Below are positions 49,890-59,206 of a DNA stretch of 64,000 nucleotides, one piece after another. Within the stretch, counting starts at the first letter, position 1, and every line of letters starts with the position of its first letter. Source of the stretch: an uncultured Dysosmobacter sp. (GTDB lineage: Bacteria; Bacillota; Clostridia; Oscillospirales; Oscillospiraceae); assembly GCA_934636905.1 (NCBI GenBank), contig CAKUBJ010000003.1, forward strand, positions 1-64,000. The letters are read 5' to 3'. Below the pieces are notes generated by a model. The model worked only from the letters and a program-made list of their open reading frames with translations. It was not told the origin of the DNA and searched no databases. The position numbers were made by a program, and so were the translations under genes.

Positions 49890-51332
49890 GTGCCGGAACG
49901 GAATCAGATGCGGAAGGCTGTGCGGGTGCGGAGCCTCCGCCAGCGCTGGATTGTCAACTCGGTGCTGCCGGTATTCCTGCTGCTGACCATGGTGGTGGGC
50001 GGCGTGTCCATCGGCATTTCCAATTACTACTATAAAGGAATGCTGGACGGTCTGGAACGGCAGGCACGGGCGCAGTCCGGAGCCTTCATTGACTACTTCA
50101 TGGATCAGGGCTTTGCCAACTACCTGCAAAGAGCCAATCAGGCCATTTCGGATTATGCGGACAAGGAACGGGTGGAATTGCAGTTCCTCTCCAGCACCGG
50201 CAGCATTCAGGCCTCCTCCACCTCCAACCTGACGGTGGGCACCCACCCGGGGACGGAGGACATCACCCGGGCGGTGGAAACCAGCCGCATCAGCTATTTC
50301 CGGGGGGCAGACCCCAAAACCGGAGAGCAGATTCTGGCGGTGTCCCATCCCCTGACGGTCAACGGCAAGGTGGTGGGCGTCATGCGCTTTGTCACCTCCC
50401 TGCGGCAGGTGAATGTGCAGGTGCGGATGACGGTGCTGGCGGTGGTGCTGATTGCGGTGCTGTGCCTGCTGCTGGTCATCAGTTCCAACCTGATTTTCAT
50501 CAACAACGTGGCGGAGCCGGTGGCGGTGGTGTCGGACGCCGCCAAGCGAATCTCCCAGGGAAGCTACGGCTTTACGCTGGAAAACAAATACGCCGGCGAA
50601 CTGGGAGAACTGGTGGACAACATCAACGATATGTCCATGAAAATCAGCCAGAACGAAAAAATGAAAACGGAATTCATCTCCTCCGTATCCCACGAACTGC
50701 GGACGCCTCTCACTGCCATCAGCGGCTGGGGGGAAACGCTGCTGGCGGATCCGGATCGGGATCAGATTCAACTGCACCGGGGACTGCGGATTATCCTCAA
50801 CGAGTCCCGGCGGCTCTCCACCATGGTGGAGGAACTTCTGGAATTTTCCAAAATGGAGGACGGCCGCTTTACCCTCCGGCTGGAGGATACGGACTTGCAG
50901 GCGGAATTTGAGGACGCCGTGTTCACCTACCGGGAACTGTTCCGGCAGGAGGGCATCGAACTGCGCTACGAGCCGGGGGAGGAACTGCTGCCGTCCATCA
51001 ACGGCGACCCGGAGCGGCTGAAGCAGGTGTTCTGCAACGTGCTGGACAACGCCGCCAAGCACGGCGGCGCCGGAAAGCGCATCGACGCCTCCATGACCCG
51101 GGAGGACGGCCTGCAGGTAATCCGGGTGCGGGACTACGGCCCCGGAATCCCGGAGGCGGAACTGCCCTATGTGAAGCAGAAGTTCTACAAAGGCTCCTCC
51201 AAGGCGCGGGGCAGCGGCATCGGCCTCGCCGTGTGCGATGAGATTGTCCGGCTTCACGGCGGCACTTTTGAAATTGCAAATGCCCAGGGCGGCGGCACCG
51301 TGGTGACCATCCGCCTGCCGGAAAAAGAATAA
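49890..51332 (+). CDS. Membrane sensor histidine kinase
   Basis: 480-residue kinase. A first membrane helix at about 22-43, an extracytoplasmic sensing region (about 44-178) with a Cache/PAS-like look, a second helix (about 180-205), a HAMP domain (about 208-258), and a HisKA domain with the phospho-histidine H268 in SSVSHELRTPL. The HATPase domain shows the N box VLDNAAKHG, DYGPGIP and GSGIGLAV. The start is a GTG at 49890 with GGGAGG upstream. It forms a pair with the response regulator despite the 136-bp gap. The WalK/PhoR-like layout suggests envelope sensing, but the signal is unknown. Confidence 0.93.
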   Translation: MPERNQMRKAVRVRSLRQRWIVNSVLPVFLLLTMVVGGVSIGISNYYYKGMLDGLERQARAQSGAFIDYFMDQGFANYLQRANQAISDYADKERVELQFLSSTGSIQASSTSNLTVGTHPGTEDITRAVETSRISYFRGADPKTGEQILAVSHPLTVNGKVVGVMRFVTSLRQVNVQVRMTVLAVVLIAVLCLLLVISSNLIFINNVAEPVAVVSDAAKRISQGSYGFTLENKYAGELGELVDNINDMSMKISQNEKMKTEFISSVSHELRTPLTAISGWGETLLADPDRDQIQLHRGLRIILNESRRLSTMVEELLEFSKMEDGRFTLRLEDTDLQAEFEDAVFTYRELFRQEGIELRYEPGEELLPSINGDPERLKQVFCNVLDNAAKHGGAGKRIDASMTREDGLQVIRVRDYGPGIPEAELPYVKQKFYKGSSKARGSGIGLAVCDEIVRLHGGTFEIANAQGGGTVVTIRLPEKE

Positions 51333-51352
51333 GGGGAAAATAGAACAAACGT

Positions 51353-51381
51353 TTGATTTTTCCGAAAACATATGTTATAGT
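51353..51381 (+). promoter_or_regulatory. Promoter of yqhQ
   Basis: TTGATT (51353-51358), 17 bp, TATAGT (51376-51381), 23 bp ahead of the DUF1385 start. Confidence 0.75.
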
Positions 51382-51404
51382 AAGAAACAGAAAGGAACCG
51401 GTTT

Positions 51405-52376
51405 ATGGCGGAACATTCCAACGGCGCCTTCCGCACCAGCATCGGCGGGCAGGCGCTTATTGAGGGGATTTTGATGCGGGGGCCTGACAGACAGGCCATT
51501 GTCGTCCGGGATAAGGACGGCCAGCTGGTGGAAAAGGTAGAGGAACTGAAACTCATCAAGGACCGTTACCCCATTCTGGGGGTGCCCCTGATCCGCGGCG
51601 CCGTGAATTTTCTGGCGGCCATGGTCAGCGGCGTGAAGGCGCTGATGTATTCGGCGGACTTCTACCCGGATGAGGAAGTGAGCCAGCCCTCCAGATTTGA
51701 GAAGTGGCTGGAGGCGCACCTGAGCAGTGAGAAGCTGGAAAAGGCCATTGTGGCCTTTGCGGTGCTGTTGGGAGTGGGGCTGTCCATTTTCCTGTTTCTG
51801 GTGCTGCCCACCCTGCTGACCGGCGGGATTCTCCACTTTTTTCCGGACTTCCCCCTGTGGGGGCGGAACGTGGTGGAGGGGCTGCTGAAAATTGTGATTT
51901 TCCTGCTGTACCTGATTCTCTGCTCCCGGCAGAAGGACATCTACCGGGTATTCCAGTACCACGGGGCGGAGCACAAGACCATTTTCTGCTACGAGGCGGG
52001 GCTGCCCCTGACGGTGGAAAACGTCCGCATCCAGCCCCGGCACCATCCCCGCTGCGGGACGAGTTTCCTGTTTGTGGTGATTTTCGTGTCCATTCTGGTG
52101 TCCAGCGTGGTGTTCGGCATCTGGCCCATTACCAACGCGTGGCTGCGGACGCTGGTGCATCTGCTGCTGCTGCCGCTGGTGGTGGGGATTACCTACGAGT
52201 TTAACCGCTGGGTGGGGCGCCATGTGCAGGACAGCGGACTGGCAAAGCTTCTGACGGCGCCGGGTATGTGGATGCAGAATTTCACCACCAACGAGCCGGA
52301 TGACTCCATGATTGAATGTGCCATCCGCTCTCTGGAACTGGTGCTGCCTGAGGAAAAGGGCAAAGACGAATGGTAA
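51405..52376 (+). CDS. DUF1385 membrane protein (YqhQ-like)
   Basis: 323-residue protein with the family start SIGGQALIEGILMRGPDRQAIVVR, an amphipathic middle, and about four hydrophobic segments (near 118-140, 155-172, 218-240 and 250-268). The conserved FQYHGAEHKTIFCYEAG and PRHHPRCGTSFL segments are His/Cys-rich and may bind metal. Function is unknown. The gene commonly precedes prmC in Firmicutes, as here. Confidence 0.9.
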   Translation: MAEHSNGAFRTSIGGQALIEGILMRGPDRQAIVVRDKDGQLVEKVEELKLIKDRYPILGVPLIRGAVNFLAAMVSGVKALMYSADFYPDEEVSQPSRFEKWLEAHLSSEKLEKAIVAFAVLLGVGLSIFLFLVLPTLLTGGILHFFPDFPLWGRNVVEGLLKIVIFLLYLILCSRQKDIYRVFQYHGAEHKTIFCYEAGLPLTVENVRIQPRHHPRCGTSFLFVVIFVSILVSSVVFGIWPITNAWLRTLVHLLLLPLVVGITYEFNRWVGRHVQDSGLAKLLTAPGMWMQNFTTNEPDDSMIECAIRSLELVLPEEKGKDEW

Positions 52377-52391
52377 ACCTTATAAAATAAC

Positions 52392-52426
52392 TTCTTCCGC
52401 AAACCAGCGAAGCGTTTGCGGAAGAA
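52392..52426. repeat. Stem-loop between yqhQ and prmC
   Basis: A 13-bp perfect stem (52392-52404 with 52414-52426) with a 9-nt loop, followed on the plus strand by AGAGGAGGAG rather than T. It may stabilise or process the transcript. Confidence 0.55.
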
Positions 52427-52447
52427 AGAGGAGGAGCAAGGGAGCGG

Positions 52448-52549
52448 ATGAAGTTTTCACCGCAGGTGGAAACGGAGTTAAGCGGACTTTGCGACGACGA
52501 ATGGCGATTACATACAATGATTTATTTCTGGACGTCCGCCGGGAACTGA
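52448..52549 (+). CDS. Possible short upstream reading frame overlapping the prmC start
   Basis: A 33-codon frame from ATG 52448 to TGA 52547-52549, preceded by the best ribosome site in the region (AAGGGAG, 4-5 nt, and GGAGGAG a little further up). It runs across the prmC ATG in another frame. Codon content is not telling, and the peptide resembles nothing I know. It could couple translation into prmC, whose own ribosome site is poor, or it could be chance. Confidence 0.3.
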   Translation: MKFSPQVETELSGLCDDEWRLHTMIYFWTSAGN

Positions 52550-53376
52550 AGCGGGGCGGCGTCATCGATACCACACTGGAAGCCCGGGAACTGACCTGCT
52601 TCGGCACCGGCAAGACCCGGGAGGAACTGACCCGGGACGGGCGTCTGTACGCCCCGCCGGAGTTGGAACGCCGGGTGCGGGAACTGACTGCCCGGCATCT
52701 GGCAGGGGAGCCGGTGGCGTATCTCATCGGTGAATGGGAGTTTTACGGCCTGCCGCTGGACATTTCCCGGGATGTGCTGATTCCCCGTCCGGATACGGAG
52801 GTGCTGGTGGAGCAGGCGGTGTCCTATATTCAGACGCAGGGGGCCTGCCGGGTGCTGGATTTGTGCGCCGGCAGCGGCTGCATCGGTCTGGCCGTGGCAT
52901 CCCAGTGCCCCGGAATCCACGCGGTGCTGGGGGAATTTTCCGACGCGGCACTGAAAATCTGCCGGCAGAATATCCGCCGGAACGGCCTTACCGGCCGGGT
53001 GATTCCCATGACGGTGAACGCGCTGGAACGGCCTGACCGGGCACTGGGGGAATTCCACTGCATTGTCAGCAACCCGCCCTACATTCCCCATGACGAGATT
53101 CCGGGTCTGGATCATTCCGTGAAGGACTACGAGCCTCATCTGGCGCTGGACGGCGGGGCGGACGGTCTGGACTTCTACCGGGCCATCAGCGAAAAGTGGA
53201 AGGCGGCGCTGTCCCCCGGTGGGCGGCTGTACTTTGAAGTGGGCATCGGTCAGGCGGACGCGGTGCTCCGCATCATGCGGTCACAGGGCTTCGGGGATAT
53301 TCAGGTGGTCAAGGATCATCACGATATTCCCCGGGTGGTGTTCGGAACCCTGTGCGGCGGGGTTTACGGCAGATAA
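52501..53376 (+). CDS. prmC: Release factor glutamine methyltransferase
   Basis: Methylates the GGQ glutamine of peptide release factors. 291 residues. An N-terminal helical bundle (about 1-75), then the Rossmann methyltransferase with VLDLCAGSGCIGLAVA and the catalytic NPPY motif in IVSNPPYIPHDEI. The chosen ATG at 52501 gives MAITYNDLFLDVRRELK, a sensible family N-terminus, although no good Shine-Dalgarno site precedes it; a short frame with a strong site overlaps the start. recA follows 57 bp downstream. Confidence 0.92.
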   Translation: MAITYNDLFLDVRRELKRGGVIDTTLEARELTCFGTGKTREELTRDGRLYAPPELERRVRELTARHLAGEPVAYLIGEWEFYGLPLDISRDVLIPRPDTEVLVEQAVSYIQTQGACRVLDLCAGSGCIGLAVASQCPGIHAVLGEFSDAALKICRQNIRRNGLTGRVIPMTVNALERPDRALGEFHCIVSNPPYIPHDEIPGLDHSVKDYEPHLALDGGADGLDFYRAISEKWKAALSPGGRLYFEVGIGQADAVLRIMRSQGFGDIQVVKDHHDIPRVVFGTLCGGVYGR

Positions 53377-53433
53377 ATCACCGGAGGCATTCCGGTACAC
53401 GATACAGAAAATCAGATTTGGGAGGAAAGAGAT

Positions 53434-54543
53434 ATGGCAAAAGAGAAAGCGCCCATGCCCAGCGCCGCGCCGGCGGAGGATAAGAAGCGGGCCATCGAGG
53501 CCGCCATGGGGCAGATTGAAAAAATGTACGGCAAAGGCTCCATCATGCGCCTTGGCGACCAGAACAATTTGCAGGTGGACGTGATTCCCACCGGCTCTCT
53601 GTCGCTGGACGTGGCGCTGGGAGTGGGGGGACTGCCCCGGGGGCGCATTGTGGAGATTTACGGGCCGGAATCCTCCGGCAAGACCACGCTGGCTCTCCAT
53701 GTGGCGGCGGAAGCCCAGAAAAAGGGCGGTGAGGTGGCCTTCGTGGACGCCGAGCACGCGCTGGACCCCACCTACGCCCGGGCACTGGGGGTCAATATCG
53801 ACGATATGCTGATTTCCCAGCCGGACACCGGCGAGCAGGCGCTGGAAATCACGGAGGCGCTGGTGCGCTCCGGCGCCATTGACGTCATCGTGGTGGACTC
53901 CGTGGCGGCGCTGGTGCCCCGTGCCGAGATTGAGGGCGAAATGGGCGACAGCTATGTGGGGCTTCATGCCCGGCTCATGAGCCAGGCGCTGCGGAAACTC
54001 ACCGGCGCGGTGGGCAAGACCAACACCATCGTGATTTTCATCAACCAGCTTCGTGAGAAAGTGGGCGTCATGTACGGCAACCCGGAGGTCACCACCGGCG
54101 GCCGGGCCTTGAAGTTCTATGCCTCCGTGCGGATTGACGTGCGGCGCATTGAAGCGCTGAAAAACGGCGGCGAGGTGGTGGGAAACCGCACCCGGGCCAA
54201 GGTGGTAAAGAATAAGGTGGCGCCCCCCTTCCGGGAGGCGGAATTTGACATCATGTACGGCGAGGGCATCGCCCACACCGGCGAACTCATCGACCTGGGC
54301 GTCCGGCTGGGGATTATCACCAAGGCCGGCTCCTGGTTCTCCATGGGCGAAACCCGCATCGGGCAGGGACGGGACGCCGCCAAGAAGTATCTGGAGGAGA
54401 ATCCCGACATTGCCGCCGATGTGGAAGCCCAGATCCGCGCCAACTTCGACAAGCTGATGGGTAACCAGTCCCGGATTGCCGCCGCCAAGGCCGCCGGCAA
54501 GGCGGTGAATGTGTCCGCCGACGATTTCAACGATGAGGATTGA
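53434..54543 (+). CDS. recA: Recombinase RecA
   Basis: Strand-exchange ATPase and SOS coprotease. 369 residues. Walker A GPESSGKT at about residues 77-84, Walker [11 protein letters not shown], the L2 region ([22 protein letters not shown]) and an acidic C-terminus (DFNDED). GGGAGG lies ahead of the ATG. It overlaps recX by 11 bp, a classic recA-recX arrangement. I could not find a clear LexA/DinR box in the 57-bp gap. Confidence 0.98.
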   Translation: MAKEKAPMPSAAPAEDKKRAIEAAMGQIEKMYGKGSIMRLGDQNNLQVDVIPTGSLSLDVALGVGGLPRGRIVEIYGPESSGKTTLALHVAAEAQKKGGEVAFVDAEHALDPTYARALGVNIDDMLISQPDTGEQALEITEALVRSGAIDVIVVDSVAALVPRAEIEGEMGDSYVGLHARLMSQALRKLTGAVGKTNTIVIFINQLREKVGVMYGNPEVTTGGRALKFYASVRIDVRRIEALKNGGEVVGNRTRAKVVKNKVAPPFREAEFDIMYGEGIAHTGELIDLGVRLGIITKAGSWFSMGETRIGQGRDAAKKYLEENPDIAADVEAQIRANFDKLMGNQSRIAAAKAAGKAVNVSADDFNDED

Positions 54544-55156
54544 CCGCATCGAGGCCTCCCGGCACAAGCGGGGGCGGGTGCTGGTTTTTCTGGCGGACGG
54601 CAGCCTGCTGAAGGTCACGGAGCAGGAACTGCTGACCTTCGGCCTGCGTGCCGGGGACGAACTGGACGAGGAGACGCTGGGGCGGCTGAAGGAAGCCGCC
54701 GGGGTGTCCAACATCAAAACCACGGCGGCGGATTTAATCGGCCGCCGCGCCATGAGCCGCCGGGACTTGGAAAAGAAATTGCAGGAGAAGGGGGCTTCGG
54801 AGGCCGAAGCCCGCTATGCCGGGGAGTGGCTGGAGGCCATCGGCGCACTGGACGACGCGGCCTACGCCGCCGCGCTGGTGCGCCACTGCGGCGATATGGG
54901 GTACGGCCCCCGGCGGGCGAGAGAAAAGCTGCGGGAAAAGGGCGTGCCTCAGGAGTTCTGGGAGGAGGCGCTGGAGGAACTGCCGCCGGACGGCGGACAG
55001 ATTGACCGCTTTCTTCAGAATAAGCTGCGGGGCCGCGCCCCTGATGAAAAGGAGAAAAAGCGCCTGACGGACGCCCTGCTGCGCCGGGGCTTTTCCTGGA
55101 GCGAGGTGAAGTCCGCCTGGAGCCGCTATGGCTCTGAAATCCCGGAGGAATACTGA
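54533..55156 (+). CDS. recX: RecA regulator RecX
   Basis: 207-residue modulator of RecA filaments, made of repeated three-helix units. An N-terminal beta segment ([24 protein letters not shown]) is typical of Firmicutes RecX. Core patterns are [36 protein letters not shown] and [15 protein letters not shown]. The start at 54533 overlaps the end of recA. Confidence 0.93.
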   Translation: MRIDRIEASRHKRGRVLVFLADGSLLKVTEQELLTFGLRAGDELDEETLGRLKEAAGVSNIKTTAADLIGRRAMSRRDLEKKLQEKGASEAEARYAGEWLEAIGALDDAAYAAALVRHCGDMGYGPRRAREKLREKGVPQEFWEEALEELPPDGGQIDRFLQNKLRGRAPDEKEKKRLTDALLRRGFSWSEVKSAWSRYGSEIPEEY

Positions 55157-55233
55157 ACGCCTGGAAACTGGCAGAACTTCATACCGTATATCCGCCCGAA
55201 AGGGCATATTCGATTATACCGGAGGAATCCATT

Positions 55234-56562
55234 TTGAGTTACAACGTATCATTCATTTCTCTTGGCTGCGCCAAGAATCAGGTGAACTGCGAACAGATGA
55301 TGGCTCTGTGCAGCAAGGCTGGGTATGCCATTCAGGCGCAGCCGGAGGGCTGCGACGTGGTGGTGGTGAACACCTGCGGCTTTCTGGCGTCTGCCTGCGA
55401 GGAGGCCATTGAGAACATTCTGGAAATGGCGGAACTGAAAAAGGCCGGTCAGGTGAAGAAAATTCTGGTCACCGGCTGCATGAGCCAGCGCTACAAGGGG
55501 GACATCCTCAACGAACTGCCGGAGGTGGACGGCCTGCTGGGCACCGGCAGCTACGGGGACATTGTCAGTGCCATTGCCGAGGTGATGGAAAAGGGCACCA
55601 AGCCCTGCCATCTGGGGAATATCCACACTGCCAACCAGAGCGGGGAGCGGATTTTGTCCACCCCGCCGTGGTACGCCTACCTGCGGATTGCCGAGGGCTG
55701 CGACAACCACTGCGCCTACTGTGTGATTCCCTCCCTCCGGGGTAAATACCGCAGCCGTCCCATGAACGAACTGTTGGACGAGGCGGCGGAGTTGGCCTCT
55801 GCCGGGGTGAAGGAACTGATTGTCATTGCCCAGGACATCACCCGCTACGGCACCGACCTCAACGGGGAGCACCAGCTGGCAAAGCTGCTGCGGGAACTTT
55901 GCAAGCTGGACTTCCACTGGATTCGGCTTCACTATCTCTACCCCACGGACACCACCGACGAACTGATTGACGTTATTGCCAATGAGCCGAAGATTGTCAA
56001 ATATCTGGATATTCCCATCCAGCACTGCAATGACACCATCCTGAAGGCCATGAACCGCCGGGATACGAAAGCGGAACTGCTGAGCCTGCTGAAAAAGCTG
56101 CGGGAGAAGATTCCCGGACTGGTTCTGCGCACCAGCCTCATTACCGGCCTGCCCTATGAGGACGACGCGGCCTTTGAGGAACTGTGCGATTTCCTCCGGG
56201 AAGTGAAAATTGAGCGGGCAGGGGTGTTCCCTTTCTCTCCGGAGGAGGGCACCAAAGCGGCGCTGATGGACCATGTGGACACGGAAGAGGCCAAGCGCCG
56301 GGCGGAACTGGCGGTGGATGTCCAGTCCGACATCATCGACGCTTATAACGACGCCATTCTGGGGGAGGAGCGGGAAGTCCTCTGCGAGGGCTACGACCCG
56401 CAGGCCCAAATGTTCTACGGCCGCAGCTATGCCGAGTCCCCGGACATTGACGGCCGAATCTGGTTCACCGCTGAGGAAAAGATTGCTCCCGGCACCTTTG
56501 TCAACGTCCGCCTGACAGGGGTGATGGACGGCGAAACCACCGGTGAGGAGGTTGAGGCATGA
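55234..56562 (+). CDS. rimO: Ribosomal protein S12 methylthiotransferase RimO
   Basis: Radical SAM enzyme adding a methylthio group to an aspartate of ribosomal protein S12. 442 residues. The N-terminal UPF0004 domain has SLGCAKNQVNCEQM and NTCGF cluster cysteines. The radical SAM core has EGCDNHCAYCVIPSLRGKYRSR, and a C-terminal TRAM domain covers about 375-440. The start is a TTG at 55234 with GGAGG 8 nt upstream. It overlaps the DUF4491 gene by 4 bp. RimO rather than MiaB is supported by the YNVSFISLGCAKN opening. Confidence 0.94.
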   Translation: MSYNVSFISLGCAKNQVNCEQMMALCSKAGYAIQAQPEGCDVVVVNTCGFLASACEEAIENILEMAELKKAGQVKKILVTGCMSQRYKGDILNELPEVDGLLGTGSYGDIVSAIAEVMEKGTKPCHLGNIHTANQSGERILSTPPWYAYLRIAEGCDNHCAYCVIPSLRGKYRSRPMNELLDEAAELASAGVKELIVIAQDITRYGTDLNGEHQLAKLLRELCKLDFHWIRLHYLYPTDTTDELIDVIANEPKIVKYLDIPIQHCNDTILKAMNRRDTKAELLSLLKKLREKIPGLVLRTSLITGLPYEDDAAFEELCDFLREVKIERAGVFPFSPEEGTKAALMDHVDTEEAKRRAELAVDVQSDIIDAYNDAILGEEREVLCEGYDPQAQMFYGRSYAESPDIDGRIWFTAEEKIAPGTFVNVRLTGVMDGETTGEEVEA

Positions 56563-56849
56563 ACTGGGGCGGCATTTTGCTGGGAGCGGCCTCCTTCGTC
56601 ATCATTGGATTGTTCCACCCTATTGTTATCTGGGCGGAGTATCATTTTGGAAAGGGCTGCTGGCCGGCGTTTCTGGCTGTGGGGCTGCTGCTGGCCGGTG
56701 GATCGCTGACGACGAGCAATCTGTATGTCGGGGCCTTGCTGGGCATTCTGGCCTTTTCCTGCTTTTGGAGCATTCGGGAACTGTTTGAGCAGGAGCAGCG
56801 GGTGAAAAAGGGATGGTTCCCGAAAAATGAAAAGAGGAAGAAACCATGA
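56559..56849 (+). CDS. DUF4491 small membrane protein
   Basis: 96-residue protein with three hydrophobic segments and a basic C-terminal tail (RVKKGWFPKNEKRKKP). The opening GGILLGAASFVIIGLFHPIVIWAEYHFGKGCWPAF matches DUF4491. Function is unknown. It overlaps rimO and pgsA by 4 bp on each side, so all three are translated as a unit. Confidence 0.85.
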   Translation: MNWGGILLGAASFVIIGLFHPIVIWAEYHFGKGCWPAFLAVGLLLAGGSLTTSNLYVGALLGILAFSCFWSIRELFEQEQRVKKGWFPKNEKRKKP

Positions 56850-57367
56850 ATTTACCCAATAAACTGACCATGCTGCGGATTCTTCTGATTCCGGTGTTCA
56901 TGGTGGTGCTGTACTGGGGCTTTCCCGGCTCCACATGGGTGGCGCTGGCCATTTTTATCATCGCCAGCTTCACCGATATGCTGGATGGGAAAATTGCCCG
57001 GAAATACAACCTGATTACCGATTTCGGCAAATTCGCAGACCCGCTGGCGGACAAAATGCTGGTGACGGCGGCCATGCTGTGGTTTGTGGAAATCGGGCAG
57101 ATGCCTGCTTGGGCACTGCTGATTGTCATTGTGCGGGAATTTGCCGTCAGCGGCCTGCGGATGATTGCCAGCGACAAGGGGCGGGTCATTGCCGCCGGCT
57201 GGTCCGGCAAGGTGAAGACCGCCAGCACCATGGTGTGTATCGTGGTGATGTTCCTGCCCATCCCCGGCTGGCTCAACGCCGTGTGCGTGGGGATTATCGC
57301 CGTGACCACCCTCTATTCCGGTGTGGAATATTTCGTATTGAACCGGGATGTGATTGCCAGCGCCTGA
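56846..57367 (+). CDS. pgsA: CDP-diacylglycerol--glycerol-3-phosphate 3-phosphatidyltransferase
   Basis: Makes phosphatidylglycerol phosphate at the membrane. 173 residues with about four membrane helices. The CDP-alcohol phosphotransferase signature is complete: DMLDGKIARKYNLITDFGKFADPLADK (D-G-AR-G-D-D). Last gene of the rimO unit; a terminator follows at 57421-57449. Confidence 0.95.
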   Translation: MNLPNKLTMLRILLIPVFMVVLYWGFPGSTWVALAIFIIASFTDMLDGKIARKYNLITDFGKFADPLADKMLVTAAMLWFVEIGQMPAWALLIVIVREFAVSGLRMIASDKGRVIAAGWSGKVKTASTMVCIVVMFLPIPGWLNAVCVGIIAVTTLYSGVEYFVLNRDVIASA

Positions 57368-57418
57368 AAAAACAGCCTGCTTTGCGGGCTGAGCAGTGAA
57401 AAAGCGGTTATAAAGCAG

Positions 57419-57453
57419 AAAATCCGGCCGATTAACCATCGGCCGGATTTTTG
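57419..57453. terminator. Bidirectional terminator after pgsA
   Basis: A 12-bp perfect stem (57421-57432 with 57438-57449) flanked by A on the left and T on the right serves both pgsA and the convergent lipoprotein gene. Confidence 0.88.
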
Positions 57454-57472
57454 TATCGGTATGCAGTTCTGC

Positions 57473-58000
57473 TTATGGAATGCAGATTCCGGGAACCTGC
57501 ATATCCTGCCAGTATGTGAATTTGGAATCCTCCTCTGATTTTTCTGTCGCCGCCAGCATGTACAATCCGACATTGTCCGGATTTTCCGTGTCCTCGACGC
57601 ATTCGATGATACAAAAGGCGTACGTTGTCTGCGCCGTTGTGACATCGTACCAGGATACGTTCTTGGTGTTTTTTTCTCCGTCTTCCGTACTTGCGGCGCT
57701 TGTAAAGCCGGTGCGTTCCCACGATTCCACATCCCCCTGCACCAGCCGGTACAGAGATTCCGCCTGTTGGCTGAAGTCATCCGTCTGACACAGTGCCGCT
57801 TCGGAAAACATGGCTTCCAGCGCGTCTATGTCCTGTTGGGATACGGCATCCAGAATTTCCTCCAGCCGGGCGTCTGCCTGCAGGCTTCCGTTGTCAAACC
57901 GGACTGCCTGTTCTCCCGCACTGCACGCACTCAAAAGCCCTGCGGCCGCGAGGGCGCCTGCGATTGCTTTTATCCCTCGGAGTATCACTGCGTTGTCCAT
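57473..58000 (-). CDS. DUF5104-like lipoprotein
   Basis: 175-residue exported lipoprotein with signal AGALAAAGLLSACS (lipidated Cys about 26). The mature part begins with a helical acidic stretch (LEEILDAVSQQDIDALEAMFSEAAL), then VQGDVESWE and alternating strands (VSWYDVTTAQTTYAFCIIECV), a pattern I associate with DUF5104. Function unknown. Located downstream of two other minus-strand genes, probably in one transcript. Confidence 0.72.
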   Translation of the reverse strand: MDNAVILRGIKAIAGALAAAGLLSACSAGEQAVRFDNGSLQADARLEEILDAVSQQDIDALEAMFSEAALCQTDDFSQQAESLYRLVQGDVESWERTGFTSAASTEDGEKNTKNVSWYDVTTAQTTYAFCIIECVEDTENPDNVGLYMLAATEKSEEDSKFTYWQDMQVPGICIP

Positions 58001-58013
58001 AAAAATTCCTCCT

Positions 58014-58388
58014 TCACACTTTGTGCCTGCATGGCAGATTCAGAACCGCGCCCATGGCAAGGCCGCCGAGGCACACGGCAAGGACATCCCGCCAGTCCCC
58101 TACGGAGCGGGGAAGATACAGGGGCGTAACCAGTTCCCAGAAGCCGCCGCAGAAAAGGGAAAAGCAGAGGATGGGCAGCAGCCGCCCCACAGGCCGCCGT
58201 CCCGATAGTTCCAGCCCGGCGTTCAGGACGCAGAGCATCAGCCCGCCGGCCAGAAAATCGGCAAAATGCCACGCCAGCAGCCGGTGAAGCACTCCGGTGG
58301 TGTGAGGAATCAGAAAGAGCCGGTTTCCTGCATACAGGGCGGCGACGCACAGAGCCGGAAGCCCGTACCGGCGCAGAATCCTTTTCAT
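58014..58388 (-). CDS. Small membrane protein of unknown function
   Basis: 124-residue protein with about four hydrophobic segments, an Arg-rich N-terminus and a DWRDVLAVCLGG segment near the end, loosely like VanZ-type proteins. The ATG overlaps the stop of the upstream regulator gene by one base (TGATG), so the two are coupled. Confidence 0.68.
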   Translation of the reverse strand: MKRILRRYGLPALCVAALYAGNRLFLIPHTTGVLHRLLAWHFADFLAGGLMLCVLNAGLELSGRRPVGRLLPILCFSLFCGGFWELVTPLYLPRSVGDWRDVLAVCLGGLAMGAVLNLPCRHKV

Positions 58389-59101
58389 CAGAAGATGGAG
58401 AGAATCAGCAGCGCCACAATGACGGCACCTACCACGCCCCAGAAGCCGATGCCGCTTTTCTCGGGATGGACGGAGGGAGGCAGCTCCATGGCGCTGTCCT
58501 TCACCAGCAGTTCGTCCTCCGCTTCCCCCTCGTCCAGAACAATCTTGAGGTCAAAAAAGGTATCCCGCAGGTTGGCGGCCAGATACCGGGCGGCACTGTC
58601 GGTCAAACCCCGGCGCAGCAGGATGCTGCAGCCATATTTGGCGGAGCTGTACTGAGACACCAGCATTTTGGCGTATTCCTCGGAATAACCGCAGTATTTC
58701 TGAAGATCCCGCTCCGCCTCCGACGCCTTGCTGACGCTGCCCAGAGAATCGGCATAGATGGCATATTTCGGCCCTCTGGGCGGCATGGTGGGCAGGGAAT
58801 AGCCGCACACTGGGCAGAGAGAGCCGTCTACATGGCGCCCGCAGCAGGGGCAGGTGTCCGGGAGGCTATAGGCCGGAGCGGAAGCGTCGGCAGCGGCATC
58901 CGAATCGGTGCCCAGAAGAAGATAGTCCGCCGAAACGTGGAGCTTCCGGCACAGTGCGGTGATGGTCAGGGCGTCCGGCACGGCCTGACTGCTTTCCCAC
59001 TTGCTGACGGCCTGACGGCTGACGCCCACCAGTTCTCCCAGCTGCTCCTGAGTCAGGCCGGCGGCTTTCCGGACGGCGGCAATGCGTTCGTTGAGTTCCA
59101 T
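58388..59101 (-). CDS. XRE-family helix-turn-helix protein with zinc-ribbon and membrane anchor
   Basis: 237-residue protein. An N-terminal XRE helix-turn-helix (about 5-60: LTQEQLGELVGVSRQAVSKWES), a CPCCGR...CPVCGY zinc ribbon (about 84-99), a middle soluble region, and one C-terminal membrane helix (GFWGVVGAVIVALLILSIF). Such membrane-tied regulators are common in gut Clostridia. The target is unknown, probably the local operon. Its own promoter is visible upstream (TTGTCC, 17 bp, TAGAAT on the minus strand around 59135-59165). Confidence 0.88.
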   Translation of the reverse strand: MELNERIAAVRKAAGLTQEQLGELVGVSRQAVSKWESSQAVPDALTITALCRKLHVSADYLLLGTDSDAAADASAPAYSLPDTCPCCGRHVDGSLCPVCGYSLPTMPPRGPKYAIYADSLGSVSKASEAERDLQKYCGYSEEYAKMLVSQYSSAKYGCSILLRRGLTDSAARYLAANLRDTFFDLKIVLDEGEAEDELLVKDSAMELPPSVHPEKSGIGFWGVVGAVIVALLILSIF

Positions 59102-59206
59102 TTGGCGTTCTCCTTTGCGTTTTCCTTTGCTTGGATTCTACCAGAAAACCGATGAAAGGACAAGCGTCCATAGCTGGAATCCTGTCAACCGGCGGTTGAC
59201 AGCCCC

